64,000 nt of DNA, taken from the NCBI GenBank assembly GCA_946811695.1, contig OX328125.1:107487715-107551714 (forward strand). Reading direction: 5' to 3'. Positions 1 to 14,300 of this stretch are shown piece by piece. Below the pieces are notes generated by a model, which saw only the letters and a program-made list of their open reading frames with translations, was not told where the DNA came from and did not search any database. Made by a program: the position numbers and the translations under genes. Each line of letters begins with the position of its first letter. The stretch's first letter is position 1. This DNA is from Gonocerus acuteangulatus. Taxonomy: Eukaryota > Arthropoda > Insecta > Hemiptera > Coreidae.

Positions 1-3000
1 GCAGGAACTGTATTATATTAGATCGATTTCGTTACCATATCTAGAGCCATTGGTAAACTCGCAGGAACTGTATTATATTAGATCGATTTCGTTACCATAT
101 CTAGAGCCATTGGTAAACTCGCAGGAACTGTATTATATTAGATCGATTTCGTTACCATATCTAGAGCCATTGGTAAACTCGCAGGAACTGTATTATATTA
201 GATCGATTTCGTTACCATATCTAGAGCCATTGGTAAACTCGCAGGAACTGTATTATATTAGATCGATTTCGTTACCATATCTAGAGCCATTGGTAAACTC
301 GCAGGAACTGTATTATATTAGATCGATTTCGTTACCATATCTAGAGCCATTGGTAAACTCGCAGGAACTGTATTATATTAGATCGATTTCGTTACCATAT
401 CTAGAGCCATTGGTAAACTCGCAGGAACTGTATTATATTAGATCGATTTCGTTACCATATCTAGAGCCATTGGTAAACTCGCAGGAACTGTATTATATTA
501 GATCGATTTCGTTACCATATCTAGAGCCATTGGTAAACTCGCAGGAACTGTATTATATTAGATCGATTTCGTTACCATATCTAGAGCCATTGGTAAACTC
601 GCAGGAACTGTATTATATTAGATCGATTTCGTTACCATATCTAGAGCCATTGGTAAACTCGCAGGAACTGTATTATATTAGATCGATTCCGTTACCATAT
701 CTAGAGCCATTGGTAAACTCGCAGGAACTGTATTATATTAGATCGATTTCGTTACCATATCTAGAGCCATTGGTAAACTCGCAGGAACTGTATTATATTA
801 GATCGATTTCGTCACCATATCTAGAGCCATTGGTAAACTCGCAGGAACTGTATTATATTAGATCGATTTCGTCACCATATCTAGAGCCATTGGTAAACTC
901 GCAGGAACTGTATTATATTAGATCGATTTCGTTACCATATCTAGAGCCATTGGTAAACTCGCAGGAACTGTATTATATTAGATCGATTTCGTTACCATAT
1001 CTAGAGCCATTGGTAAACTCGCAGGAACTGTATTATATTAGATCGATTTCGTTACCATATCTAGAGCCATTGGTAAACTCGCAGGAACTGTATTATATTA
1101 GATCGATTTCGTTACCATATCTAGAGCCATTGGTAAACTCGCAGGAACTGTATTATATTAGATCGATTTCGTTACCATATCTAGAGCCATTGGTAAACTC
1201 GCAGGAACTGTATTATATTAGATCGATTCCGTTACCATATCTAGAGCCATTGGTAAACTCGCAGGAACTGTATTATATTAGATCGATTTCGTTACCATAT
1301 CTAGAGCCATTGGTAAACTCGCAGGAACTGTATTATATTAGATCGATTTCGTCACCATATCTAGAGCCATTGGTAAACTCGCAGGAACTGTATTATATTA
1401 GATCGATTTCGTTACCATATCTAGAGCCATTGGTAAACTCGCAGGAACTGTATTATATTAGATCGATTTCGTTACCATATCTAGAGCCATTGGTAAACTC
1501 GCAGGAACTGTATTATATTAGATCGATTTCGTTACCATATCTAGAGCCATTGGTAAACTCGCAGGAACTGTATTATATTAGATCGATTTCGTTACCATAT
1601 CTAGAGCCATTGGTAAACTCGCAGGAACTGTATTATATTAGATCGATTTCGTTACCATATCTAGAGCCATTGGTAAACTCGCAGGAACTGTATTATATTA
1701 GATCGATTTCGTTACCATATCTAGAGCCATTGGTAAACTCGCAGGAACTGTATTATATTAGATCGATTTCGTTACCATATCTAGAGCCATTGGTAAACTC
1801 GCAGGAACTGTATTATATTAGATCGATTTCGTTACCATATCTAGAGCCATTGGTAAACTCGCAGGAACTGTATTATATTAGATCGATTTCGTTACCATAT
1901 CTAGAGCCATTGGTAAACTCGCAGGAACTGTATTATATTAGATCGATTTCGTTACCATATCTAGAGCCATTGGTAAACTCGCAGGAACTGTATTATATTA
2001 GATCGATTTCGTTACCATATCTAGAGCCATTGGTAAACTCGCAGGAACTGTATTATATTAGATCGATTTCGTTACCATATCTAGAGCCATTGGTAAACTC
2101 GCAGGAACTGTATTATATTAGATCGATTTCGTTACCATATCTAGAGCCATTGGTAAACTCGCAGGAACTGTATTATATTAGATCGATTTCGTTACCATAT
2201 CTAGAGCCATTGGTAAACTCGCAGGAACTGTATTATATTAGATCGATTTCGTTACCATATCTAGAGCCATTGGTAAACTCGCAGGAACTGTATTATATTA
2301 GATCGATTTCGTTACCATATCTAGAGCCATTGGTAAACTCGCAGGAACTGTATTATATTAGATCGATTTCGTTACCATATCTAGAGCCATTGGTAAACTC
2401 GCAGGAACTGTATTATATTAGATCGATTTCGTTACCATATCTAGAGCCATTGGTAAACTCGCAGGAACTGTATTATATTAGATCGATTTCGTTACCATAT
2501 CTAGAGCCATTGGTAAACTCGCAGGAACTGTATTATATTAGATCGATTTCGTTACCATATCTAGAGCCATTGGTAAACTCGCAGGAACTGTATTATATTA
2601 GATCGATTTCGTTACCATATCTAGAGCCATTGGTAAACTCGCAGGAACTGTATTATATTAGATCGATTTCGTTACCATATCTAGAGCCATTGGTAAACTC
2701 GCAGGAACTGTATTATATTAGATCGATTTCGTTACCATATCTAGAGCCATTGGTAAACTCGCAGGAACTGTATTATATTAGATCGATTTCGTTACCATAT
2801 CTAGAGCCATTGGTAAACTCGCAGGAACTGTATTATATTAGATCGATTTCGTTACCATATCTAGAGCCATTGGTAAACTCGCAGGAACTGTATTATATTA
2901 GATCGATTTCGTTACCATATCTAGAGCCATTGGTAAACTCGCAGGAACTGTATTATATTAGATCGATTTCGTTACCATATCTAGAGCCATTGGTAAACTC

Positions 3001-6000
3001 GCAGGAACTGTATTATATTAGATCGATTTCGTTACCATATCTAGAGCCATTGGTAAACTCGCAGGAACTGTATTATATTAGATCGATTTCGTTACCATAT
3101 CTAGAGCCATTGGTAAACTCGCAGGAACTGTATTATATTAGATCGATTTCGTTACCATATCTAGAGCCATTGGTAAACTCGCAGGAACTGTATTATATTA
3201 GATCGATTTCGTTACCATATCTAGAGCCATTGGTAAACTCGCAGGAACTGTATTATATTAGATCGATTTCGTTACCATATCTAGAGCCATTGGTAAACTC
3301 GCAGGAACTGTATTATATTAGATCGATTTCGTTACCATATCTAGAGCCATTGGTAAACTCGCAGGAACTGTATTATATTAGATCGATTTCGTTACCATAT
3401 CTAGAGCCATTGGTAAACTCGCAGGAACTGTATTATATTAGATCGATTTCGTTACCATATCTAGAGCCATTGGTAAACTCGCAGGAACTGTATTATATTA
3501 GATCGATTTCGTTACCATATCTAGAGCCATTGGTAAACTCGCAGGAACTGTATTATATTAGATCGATTTCGTTACCATATCTAGAGCCATTGGTAAACTC
3601 GCAGGAACTGTATTATATTAGATCGATTTCGTTACCATATCTAGAGCCATTGGTAAACTCGCAGGAACTGTATTATATTAGATCGATTTCGTTACCATAT
3701 CTAGAGCCATTGGTAAACTCGCAGGAACTGTATTATATTAGATCGATTTCGTTACCATATCTAGAGCCATTGGTAAACTCGCAGGAACTGTATTATATTA
3801 GATCGATTTCGTTACCATATCTAGAGCCATTGGTAAACTCGCAGGAACTGTATTATATTAGATCGATTTCGTTACCATATCTAGAGCCATTGGTAAACTC
3901 GCAGGAACTGTATTATATTAGATCGATTTCGTTACCATATCTAGAGCCATTGGTAAACTCGCAGGAACTGTATTATATTAGATCGATTTCGTTACCATAT
4001 CTAGAGCCATTGGTAAACTCGCAGGAACTGTATTATATTAGATCGATTTCGTTACCATATCTAGAGCCATTGGTAAACTCGCAGGAACTGTATTATATTA
4101 GATCGATTTCGTTACCATATCTAGAGCCATTGGTAAACTCGCAGGAACTGTATTATATTAGATCGATTTCGTTACCATATCTAGAGCCATTGGTAAACTC
4201 GCAGGAACTGTATTATATTAGATCGATTTCGTTACCATATCTAGAGCCATTGGTAAACTCGCAGGAACTGTATTATATTAGATCGATTTCGTTACCATAT
4301 CTAGAGCCATTGGTAAACTCGCAGGAACTGTATTATATTAGATCGATTTCGTTACCATATCTAGAGCCATTGGTAAACTCGCAGGAACTGTATTATATTA
4401 GATCGATTTCGTTACCATATCTAGAGCCATTGGTAAACTCGCAGGAACTGTATTATATTAGATCGATTTCGTTACCATATCTAGAGCCATTGGTAAACTC
4501 GCAGGAACTGTATTATATTAGATCGATTTCGTTACCATATCTAGAGCCATTGGTAAACTCGCAGGAACTGTATTATATTAGATCGATTTCGTTACCATAT
4601 CTAGAGCCATTGGTAAACTCGCAGGAACTGTATTATATTAGATCGATTTCGTTACCATATCTAGAGCCATTGGTAAACTCGCAGGAACTGTATTATATTA
4701 GATCGATTTCGTTACCATATCTAGAGCCATTGGTAAACTCGCAGGAACTGTATTATATTAGATCGATTTCGTTACCATATCTAGAGCCATTGGTAAACTC
4801 GCAGGAACTGTATTATATTAGATCGATTTCGTTACCATATCTAGAGCCATTGGTAAACTCGCAGGAACTGTATTATATTAGATCGATTTCGTTACCATAT
4901 CTAGAGCCATTGGTAAACTCGCAGGAACTGTATTATATTAGATCGATTTCGTTACCATATCTAGAGCCATTGGTAAACTCGCAGGAACTGTATTATATTA
5001 GATCGATTTCGTTACCATATCTAGAGCCATTGGTAAACTCGCAGGAACTGTATTATATTAGATCGATTTCGTTACCATATCTAGAGCCATTGGTAAACTC
5101 GCAGGAACTGTATTATATTAGATCGATTTCGTTACCATATCTAGAGCCATTGGTAAACTCGCAGGAACTGTATTATATTAGATCGATTTCGTTACCATAT
5201 CTAGAGCCATTGGTAAACTCGCAGGAACTGTATTATATTAGATCGATTTCGTTACCATATCTAGAGCCATTGGTAAACTCGCAGGAACTGTATTATATTA
5301 GATCGATTTCGTTACCATATCTAGAGCCATTGGTAAACTCGCAGGAACTGTATTATATTAGATCGATTTCGTTACCATATCTAGAGCCATTGGTAAACTC
5401 GCAGGAACTGTATTATATTAGATCGATTTCGTTACCATATCTAGAGCCATTGGTAAACTCGCAGGAACTGTATTATATTAGATCGATTTCGTTACCATAT
5501 CTAGAGCCATTGGTAAACTCGCAGGAACTGTATTATATTAGATCGATTTCGTTACCATATCTAGAGCCATTGGTAAACTCGCAGGAACTGTATTATATTA
5601 GATCGATTTCGTTACCATATCTAGAGCCATTGGTAAACTCGCAGGAACTGTATTATATTAGATCGATTTCGTTACCATATCTAGAGCCATTGGTAAACTC
5701 GCAGGAACTGTATTATATTAGATCGATTTCGTTACCATATCTAGAGCCATTGGTAAACTCGCAGGAACTGTATTATATTAGATCGATTTCGTTACCATAT
5801 CTAGAGCCATTGGTAAACTCGCAGGAACTGTATTATATTAGATCGATTTCGTTACCATATCTAGAGCCATTGGTAAACTCGCAGGAACTGTATTATATTA
5901 GATCGATTTCGTTACCATATCTAGAGCCATTGGTAAACTCGCAGGAACTGTATTATATTAGATCGATTTCGTTACCATATCTAGAGCCATTGGTAAACTC

Positions 6001-7798
6001 GCAGGAACTGTATTATATTAGATCGATTTCGTTACCATATCTAGAGCCATTGGTAAACTCGCAGGAACTGTATTATATTAGATCGATTTCGTTACCATAT
6101 CTAGAGCCATTGGTAAACTCGCAGGAACTGTATTATATTAGATCGATTTCGTTACCATATCTAGAGCCATTGGTAAACTCGCAGGAACTGTATTATATTA
6201 GATCGATTTCGTTACCATATCTAGAGCCATTGGTAAACTCGCAGGAACTGTATTATATTAGATCGATTTCGTTACCATATCTAGAGCCATTGGTAAACTC
6301 GCAGGAACTGTATTATATTAGATCGATTTCGTTACCATATCTAGAGCCATTGGTAAACTCGCAGGAACTGTATTATATTAGATCGATTTCGTTACCATAT
6401 CTAGAGCCATTGGTAAACTCGCAGGAACTGTATTATATTAGATCGATTTCGTTACCATATCTAGAGCCATTGGTAAACTCGCAGGAACTGTATTATATTA
6501 GATCGATTTCGTTACCATATCTAGAGCCATTGGTAAACTCGCAGGAACTGTATTATATTAGCTCGATTTCGTTACCATATCTAGAGCCATTGGTAAACTC
6601 GCAGGAACTGTATTATATTAGATCGATTTCGTTACCATATCTAGAGCCATTGGTAAACTCGCAGGAACTGTATTATATTAGCTCGATTTCGTTACCATAT
6701 CTAGAGCCATTGGTAAACTCGCAGGAACTGTATTATATTAGATCGATTTCGTTACCATATCTAGAGCCATTGGTAAACTCGCAGGAACTGTATTATATTA
6801 GATCGATTTCGTTACCATATCTAGAGCCATTGGTAAACTCGCAGGAACTGTATTATATTAGATCGATTTCGTTACCATATCTAGAGCCATTGGTAAACTC
6901 GCAGGAACTGTATTATATTAGATCGATTTCGTTACCATATCTAGAGCCATTGGTAAACTCGCAGGAACTGTATTATATTAGATCGATTTCGTTACCATAT
7001 CTAGAGCCATTGGTAAACTCGCAGGAACTGTATTATATTAGATCGATTTCGTTACCATATCTAGAGCCATTGGTAAACTCGCAGGAACTGTATTATATTA
7101 GATCGATTTCGTTACCATATCTAGAGCCATTGGTAAACTCGCAGGAACTGTATTATATTAGATCGATTTCGTTACCATATCTAGAGCCATTGGTAAACTC
7201 GCAGGAACTGTATTATATTAGATCGATTTCGTTACCATATCTAGAGCCATTGGTAAACTCGCAGGAACTGTATTATATTAGATCGATTTCGTTACCATAT
7301 CTAGAGCCATTGGTAAACTCGCAGGAACTGTATTATATTAGCTCGATTTCGTTACCATATCTAGAGCCATTGGTAAACTCGCAGGAACTGTATTATATTA
7401 GATCGATTTCGTTACCATATCTAGAGCCATTGGTAAACTCGCAGGAACTGTATTATATTAGCTCGATTTCGTTACCATATCTAGAGCCATTGGTAAACTC
7501 GCAGGAACTGTATTATATTAGATCGATTTCGTTACCATATCTAGAGCCATTGGTAAACTCGCAGGAACTGTATTATATTAGATCGATTTCGTTACCATAT
7601 CTAGAGCCATTGGTAAACTCGCAGGAACTGTATTATATTAGATCGATTTCGTTACCATATCTAGAGCCATTGGTAAACTCGCAGGAACTGTATTATATTA
7701 GATCGATTTCGTTACCATATCTAGAGCCATTAGTAAACTCGCAGGAACTGTATTATATTAGCTCGATTTCGTTACCATATCTAGAGCCATTGGTAAAC
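1..7798. repeat. 60-bp satellite array, about 130 units, open at the left edge
   Basis: Head-to-tail 60-bp units (gcaggaactgtattatatta... to ...ccattggtaaactc) fill the left end of the window and continue beyond it. Only four variant sites are visible: gattTc/gattCc in units 12 and 21, gtTacc/gtCacc in units 14, 15 and 23, tagAtc/tagCtc in units 110, 112, 123, 125 and 130, and one G/A near 7731. Units 24-109 look identical. Because 60 is a multiple of 3, one frame stays open for about 2,580 codons (20-residue period), but the unit contains no ATG on this strand and three of the four variants change the amino acid. I therefore read it as satellite DNA, not a gene. The last unit runs straight into repeat family X (7799-7841). 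Confidence 0.97.
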
Positions 7799-7841
7799 AA
7801 GTAGAAGCGGTTTTTGTTAGGTTTTGATCTTTCTTGAAAAA
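7799..7841 (+). repeat. Dispersed repeat family X, copy A, left part
   Basis: This short stretch continues the satellite unit colinearly with the single-copy relative at 17586-17628: both run from ccatt through gaaaaa over 55 aligned positions with no gap, at roughly three-quarters identity. It ends at the exact point where the Helitron-like element is inserted; the rest of copy A resumes at 17243. Confidence 0.8.
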
Positions 7842-7894
7842 TCAATATATATAAAAATCACTTTGTTTGCCCATCTGTTTTGGATCAAACAGAC

Positions 7895-8232
7895 GTTCCT
7901 TATACAAATCCAAACCGTTTGACCGATTTTGACCAAACTTGGCACACAGGTAGATCTTGATCTGAGGGGTGTTGTATGCTAGGTCAAAAAACGTCTACCA
8001 GCTGTTTTTCTGTATAGTTGTTCCTTATACAAATCCACACAGTTCGACTCATTTTGACCAAACTTGGCACACAGGTAGATCTCGATACGATAAGTGTCAT
8101 AGGCTAGGTAAAAAAAAAGTCTACCAGCTGTTTGTCTGTATATTTGTTCCTTATACAAAGCCACACAATTCGACAGATTTTGACCAAACTTGGCACACAG
8201 GTAGATCTTGATTCGATGAGTGTCATACGCTA
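7895..8232 (+). repeat. 125-bp tandem module in the Helitron 5' region, 2.7 copies
   Basis: Copies begin at 7895, 8020 and 8146 with gttccttatacaaa, followed by the phrase accaaacttggcacacaggtag and ending near gctagg. The same module occurs twice in reverse orientation at about 41826-42090 and once in the Helitrons at 49.7 and 62.0 kb, so it belongs to the 5' region of this Helitron family. Short reading frames across it are by-products of the repeat. Confidence 0.85.
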
Positions 8233-8352
8233 GGCCTAAATCGTTCGGACGTCACGGGTTCGAAACTATTAACCCAAATAGTTACAGATTTGCGTCATTA
8301 GATTTTAATAATACTTATTTGGTTTCTAATTTATTTTTGCTATTCTATATGC
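8233..8352. other. Unique spacer between the Helitron 5' module and the 53-bp array
   Basis: About 120 bp of AT-rich sequence with no reading frame of note. It contains a B-box-like string (GGGTTCGAAAC near 8258), but no A box is visible upstream, so I do not call a Pol III promoter. Confidence 0.5.
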
Positions 8353-11300
8353 AGAAAGTAGGTGTAGCATGGCACGCCGGGAAACAGCTAGTAGGTTATA
8401 TATGCTGAAAGTAGGTGTAGCATGGCACGCCGGGTAACAGCTAGTAGGTTATATATGCTGAAAGTAGGTGTAGCATGGCACGCCAGGAAACAGCTAGTAG
8501 GTTATATATGCTGAAAGTAGGTGTAGCATGGCACGCCGGGTAACAGCTAGTAGGTTATATATGCTGAAAGTAGGTGTAGCATGGCACGCCGGGTAACAGC
8601 TAGTAGGTTATATATGCTGAAAGTAGGTGTAGCATGGCACGCCGGTTAACAGCTAGTAGGTTATATATGCTGAAAGTAGGTGTAGCATGACAAGCCGGGT
8701 AACAGCTAGTAGGTTATATATGCTGAAAGTAGGTGTAGCATGGCACGCCGGGTAACAGCTAGTAGGTTATATATGCAGAAAGTAGGTGTAGCATGACAAG
8801 CCGGGTAACAGCTAGTAGGTTATATATGCTGAAAGTAGGTGTAGCATGGCACGCCGGGTAACAGCTAGTAGGTTATATATGCAGAAAGTAGGTGTAGCAT
8901 GACAAGCCGGGTAACAGCTAGTAGGTTATATATACTGAAAGTAGGTGTAGCATGGCACGCCGGGTAACAGCTAGTAGGTTATATATGCAGAAAGTAGGTG
9001 TAGCATGACAAGCCGGGTAACAGCTAGTAGGTTATATATGCAGAAAGTAGGTGTAGCATGGCACGCCGGGTAACAGCTAGTAGGCTATATATGCAGAAAG
9101 TAGGTGTAGCATGGCACGCCGGGTAACAGCTAGTAGGTTATATATGCTGAAAGTAGGTGTAGCATGACAAGCCGGGTAACAGCTAGTATGCTATATATGC
9201 AGAAAGTAGGTGTAGCATGGCACGCCGGGTAACAGCTAGTAGGCTATATATGCTGAAAGTAGGTGTAGCATGACACGCCGGGTAACAGCTAGTAGGTTAT
9301 ATATGCAGAAAGTAGGTGTAGCATGACAAGCCGGGTAACAGCTAGTAGGCTATATATGCTGAAAGTAGGTGTAGCATGACAAGCCGGGTAACAGCTAGTA
9401 GGTTATATATGCTGAAAGTAGGTGTAGCATGACACGCCGGGTAACAGCTAGTAGGTTATATATGCTGAAAGTAGGTGTAGCATGACAAGCCGGGTAACAG
9501 CTAGTAGGCTATATATGCTGAAAGTAGGTGTAGCATGACAAGCCGGGTAACAGCTAGTAGGCTATATATGCTGAAAGTAGGTGTAGCATGACAAGCCGGG
9601 TAACAGCTAGTAGGTTATATATGCTGAAAGTAGGTGTAGCATGACGCGCCGGGTAAAAGCTAGTAGGTTATATATGCTGAAAGTAGGTGTAGCATGACAA
9701 GCCGGGTAACAGCTAGTAGGTTATATATGCTGAAAGTAGGTGTAGCATGGCACGCCGGGTAACAGCTAGTAGGTTATATATGCTGAAAGTAGGTGTAGCA
9801 TGACACGCCGGGTAACAGCTAGTAGGTTATATATGCAGAAAGTAGGTGTAGCATGACAAGCCGGGTAACAGCTAGTAGGTTATATATGCAGAAAGTAGGT
9901 GTAGCATGGCACGCCGGGTAACAGCTAGTAGGTTATATATGCAGAAAGTAGGTGTAGCATGACAAGCCGGGTAACAGCTAGTAGGTTATATATGCTGAAA
10001 GTAGGTGTAGCATGGCACGCCGGGTAACAGCTAGTAGGTTATATATGCAGAAAGTAGGTGTAGCATGACACGCCGGGTAACAGCTAGTAGGTTATATATG
10101 CAGAAAGTAGGTGTAGCATGACAAGCCGGGTAACAGCTAGTAGGCTATATATGCAGAAAGTAGGTGTAGCATTGCACGCCGGGTAACAGCTAGTAGGTTA
10201 TATATGCAGAAAGTAGGTGTAGCATGGCACGCCGGGTAACAGCTAGTAGGCTATATATGCAGAAAGTAGGTGTAGCATGGCACGCCGGGTAACAGCTAGT
10301 AGGTTATATATGCTGAAAGTAGGTGTAGCATGACAAGCCGGGTAACAGCTAGTATGCTATATATGCAGAAAGTAGGTGTAGCATGGCACGCCGGGTAACA
10401 GCTAGTAGGCTATATATGCTGAAAGTAGGTGTAGCATGACACGCCGGGTAACAGCTAGTAGGTTATATATGCAGAAAGTAGGTGTAGCATGACAAGCCGG
10501 GTAACAGCTAGTAGGCTATATATGCTGAAAGTAGGTGTAGCATGACAAGCCGGGTAACAGCTAGTAGGTTATATATGCTGAAAGTAGGTGTAGCATGACA
10601 CGCCGGGTAACAGCTAGTAGGTTATATATGCTGAAAGTAGGTGTAGCATGACAAGCCGGGTAACAGCTAGTAGGCTATATATGCTGAAAGTAGGTGTAGC
10701 ATGACAAGCCGGGTAACAGCTAGTAGGCTATATATGCTGAAAGTAGGTGTAGCATGACAAGCCGGGTAACAGCTAGTAGGTTATATATGCTGAAAGTAGG
10801 TGTAGCATGACACGCCGGGTAAAAGCTAGTAGGTTATATATGCTGAAAGTAGGTGTAGCATGACAAGCCGGGTAACAGCTAGTAGGTTATATATGCTGAA
10901 AGTAGGTGTAGCATGGCACGCCGGGTAACAGCTAGTAGGTTATATATGCTGAAAGTAGGTGTAGCATGACACGCCGGGTAACAGCTAGTAGGTTATATAT
11001 GCAGAAAGTAGGTGTAGCATGACAAGCCGGGTAACAGCTAGTAGGTTATATATGCAGAAAGTAGGTGTAGCATGGCACGCCGGGTAACAGCTAGTAGGTT
11101 ATATATGCAGAAAGTAGGTGTAGCATGGCACGCCGGGTAACAGCTAGTAGGTTATATATGCTGAAAGTAGGTGTAGCATGACAAGCCGGGTAACAGCTAG
11201 TAGGCTATATATGCAGAAAGTAGGTGTAGCATGACAAGCCGGGTAACAGCTAGTAGGTTATATATGCAGAAAGTAGGTGTAGCATGGCACGCCGGGTAAC

Positions 11301-14300
11301 AGCTAGTAGGTTATATATGCAGAAAGTAGGTGTAGCATGGCACGCCGGGTAACAGCTAGTAGGTTATATATGCTGAAAGTAGGTGTAGTATGACAAGCCG
11401 GGTAACAGCTAGTAGGTTATATATGCTGAAAGTAGGTGTAGCATGACACGCCGGGTAACAGCTAGTAGGTTATATATGCAGAAAGTAGGTGTAGCATGAC
11501 AAGCCGGGTAACAGCTAGTAGGCTATATATGCAGAAAGTAGGTGTAGCATGGCACGCCGGGTAACAGCTAGTAGGTTATATATGCAGAAAGTAGGTGTAG
11601 CATGGCACGCCGGGTAACAGCTAGTAGGTTATATATGCTGAAAGTAGGTGTAGCATGACAAGCCGGGTAACAGCTAGTAGGCTATATATGCTGAAAGTAG
11701 GTGTAGCATGGCACGCCGGGTAACAGCTAGTAGGTTATATATGCAGAAAGTAGGTGTAGCATGGCACGCCGGGTAACAGCTAGTAGGCTATATATGCAGA
11801 AAGTAGGTGTAGCATGGCACGCCGGGTAACAGCTAGTAGGTTATATATGCTGAAAGTAGGTGTAGCATGACAAGCCGGGTAACAGCTAGTAGGCTATATA
11901 TGCTGAAAGTAGGTGTAGCATGGCACGCCGGGTAACAGCTAGTAGGTTATATATGCAGAAAGTAGGTGTAGCATGGCACGCCGGGTAACAGCTAGTAGGC
12001 TATATATGCAGAAAGTAGGTGTAGCATGGCACGCCGGGTAACAGCTAGTAGGTTATATATGCTGAAAGTAGGTGTAGCATGACAAGCCGGGTAACAGCTA
12101 GTATGCTATATATGCAGAAAGTAGGTGTAGCATGGCACACCGGGTAACAGCTAGTAGGCTATATATGCTGAAAGTAGGTGTAGCATGGCACGCCGGGTAA
12201 CAGCTAGTAGGTTATATATGCAGAAAGTAGGTGTAGCATGGCACGCCGGGTAACAGCTAGTAGGTTATATATGCTGAAAGTAGGTGTAGCATGACAAGCC
12301 GGGTAACAGCTAGTAGGTTATATATGCTGAAAGTAGGTGTAGCATGGCACGCCGGGTAACAGCTAGTATGCTATATATGCAGAAAGTAGGTGTAGCATGG
12401 CACGCCGGGTAACAGCTAGTAGGCTATATATGCTGAAAGTAGGTGTAGCATGACAAGCCGGGTAACAGCTAGTAGGTTATATATGCTGAAAGTAGGTGTA
12501 GCATGGCACGCCGGGTAACAGCTAGTAGGCTATATATGCTGAAAGTAGGTGTAGCATGACATGCCGGGTAACAGCTAGTAGGTTATATATGCTGAAAGTA
12601 GGTGTAGCATGGCACGCCGGGTAACAGCTAGTAGGCTATATATGCTGAAAGTAGGTGTAGCATGGCACGCCGGGTAACAGCTAGTAAGTTATATATGCAG
12701 AAAGTAGGTGTAGCATGGCACGCCGGGTAACAGCTAGTAGGTTATATATGCTGAAAGTAGGTGTAGCATGACAAGCCGGGTAACAGCTAGTAGGTTATAT
12801 ATGCTGAAAGTAGGTGTAGCATGGCACGCCGGGTAACAGCTAGTATGCTATATATGCAGAAAGTAGGTGTAGCATGGCACGCCGGGTAACAGCTAGTAGG
12901 CTATATATGCTGAAAGTAGGTGTAGCATGACAAGCCGGGTAACAGCTAGTAGGTTATATATGCTGAAAGTAGGTGTAGCATGGCACGCCGGGTAACAGCT
13001 AGTAGGCTATATATGCTGAAAGTAGGTGTAGCATGACATGCCGGGTAACAGCTAGTAGGTTATATATGCTGAAAGTAGGTGTAGCATGGCACGCCGGGTA
13101 ACAGCTAGTAGGCTATATATGCTGAAAGTAGGTGTAGCATGACAAGCCGGGTAACAGCTAGTAGGTTATATATGCTGAAAGTAGGTGTAGCATGGCACGC
13201 CGGGTAACAGCTAGTAGGTTATATATGCTGAAAGTAGGTGTAGCATGGCACGCCGGGTAACAGCTAGTAGGTTATATATGCTGAAAGTAGGTGTAGCATG
13301 ACATACCGGGTAACAGCTAGTAGGTTATATATGCTGAAAGTAGGTGTAGCATGACAAGCCGGGTAACAGCTAGTAGGCTATATATGCTGAAAGTAGGTGT
13401 AGCATGACAAGCCGGGTAACAGCTAGAAGGTTATATATGCAGAAAGTAGGTGTAGCATGGCACGCCGGGTAACAGCTAGTAGGTTATATATGCAGAAAAG
13501 AGGTGTAGCATGGCACGCCGGGTAACAGCTAGTAGGTTATATATGCAGAAAGTAGGTGTAGCATGGCACGCCGGGTAACAGCTAGTAGGCTATATATGCT
13601 GAAAGTTGGTGTAGCATGGCACGCCGGGTAACAGCTAGTAGGTTATATATGCTGAAAGTAGGTGTAGCATGACAAGCCGGGTAACAGCTAGTAGGTTATA
13701 TATGCAGAAAGTAGGTGTAGCATGGCACGCCGGGTAACAGCTAGTAGGTTATATATGCAGAAAGTAGGTGTAGCATGGCACGCCGGGTAACAGCTAGTAG
13801 GTTATATATGCTGAAAGTAGGTGTAGCATGACACGCCGGGTAACAGCTAGTAGGTTATATATGCTGAAAGTAGGTGTAGCATGACAAGCCGGGTAACAGC
13901 TAGTAGGTTATATATGCAGAAAGTAGGTGTAGCATGGCACGCCGGGTAACAGCTAGTAGGTTATATATGCAGAAAGTAGGTGTAGCATGGCACGCCGGGT
14001 AACAGCTAGTAGGTTATATATGCAGAAAGTAGGTGTAGCATGACAAGCCGGGTAACAGCTAGTAGGTTATATATGCTGAAAGTAGGTGTAGCATGACAAG
14101 CCGGGTAACAGCTAGTAGGCTATATATGCTGAAAGTAGGTGTAGCATGACAAGCCGGGTAACAGCTAGTAGGTTATATATGCAGAAAGTAGGTGTAGCAT
14201 GGCACGCCGGGTAACAGCTAGTAGGTTATATATGCAGAAAGTAGGTGTAGCATGGCACGCCGGGTAACAGCTAGTAGGTTATATATGCAGAAAGTAGGTG

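Noticed and set aside
50..7804. A 2,584-residue repeat protein with a 20-residue period
   Set aside because: The frame is open only because the unit is 60 bp without a stop in that phase. There is no ATG in the unit on this strand, the nominal start is TTG, and three of four variant sites are replacements. It is satellite DNA.
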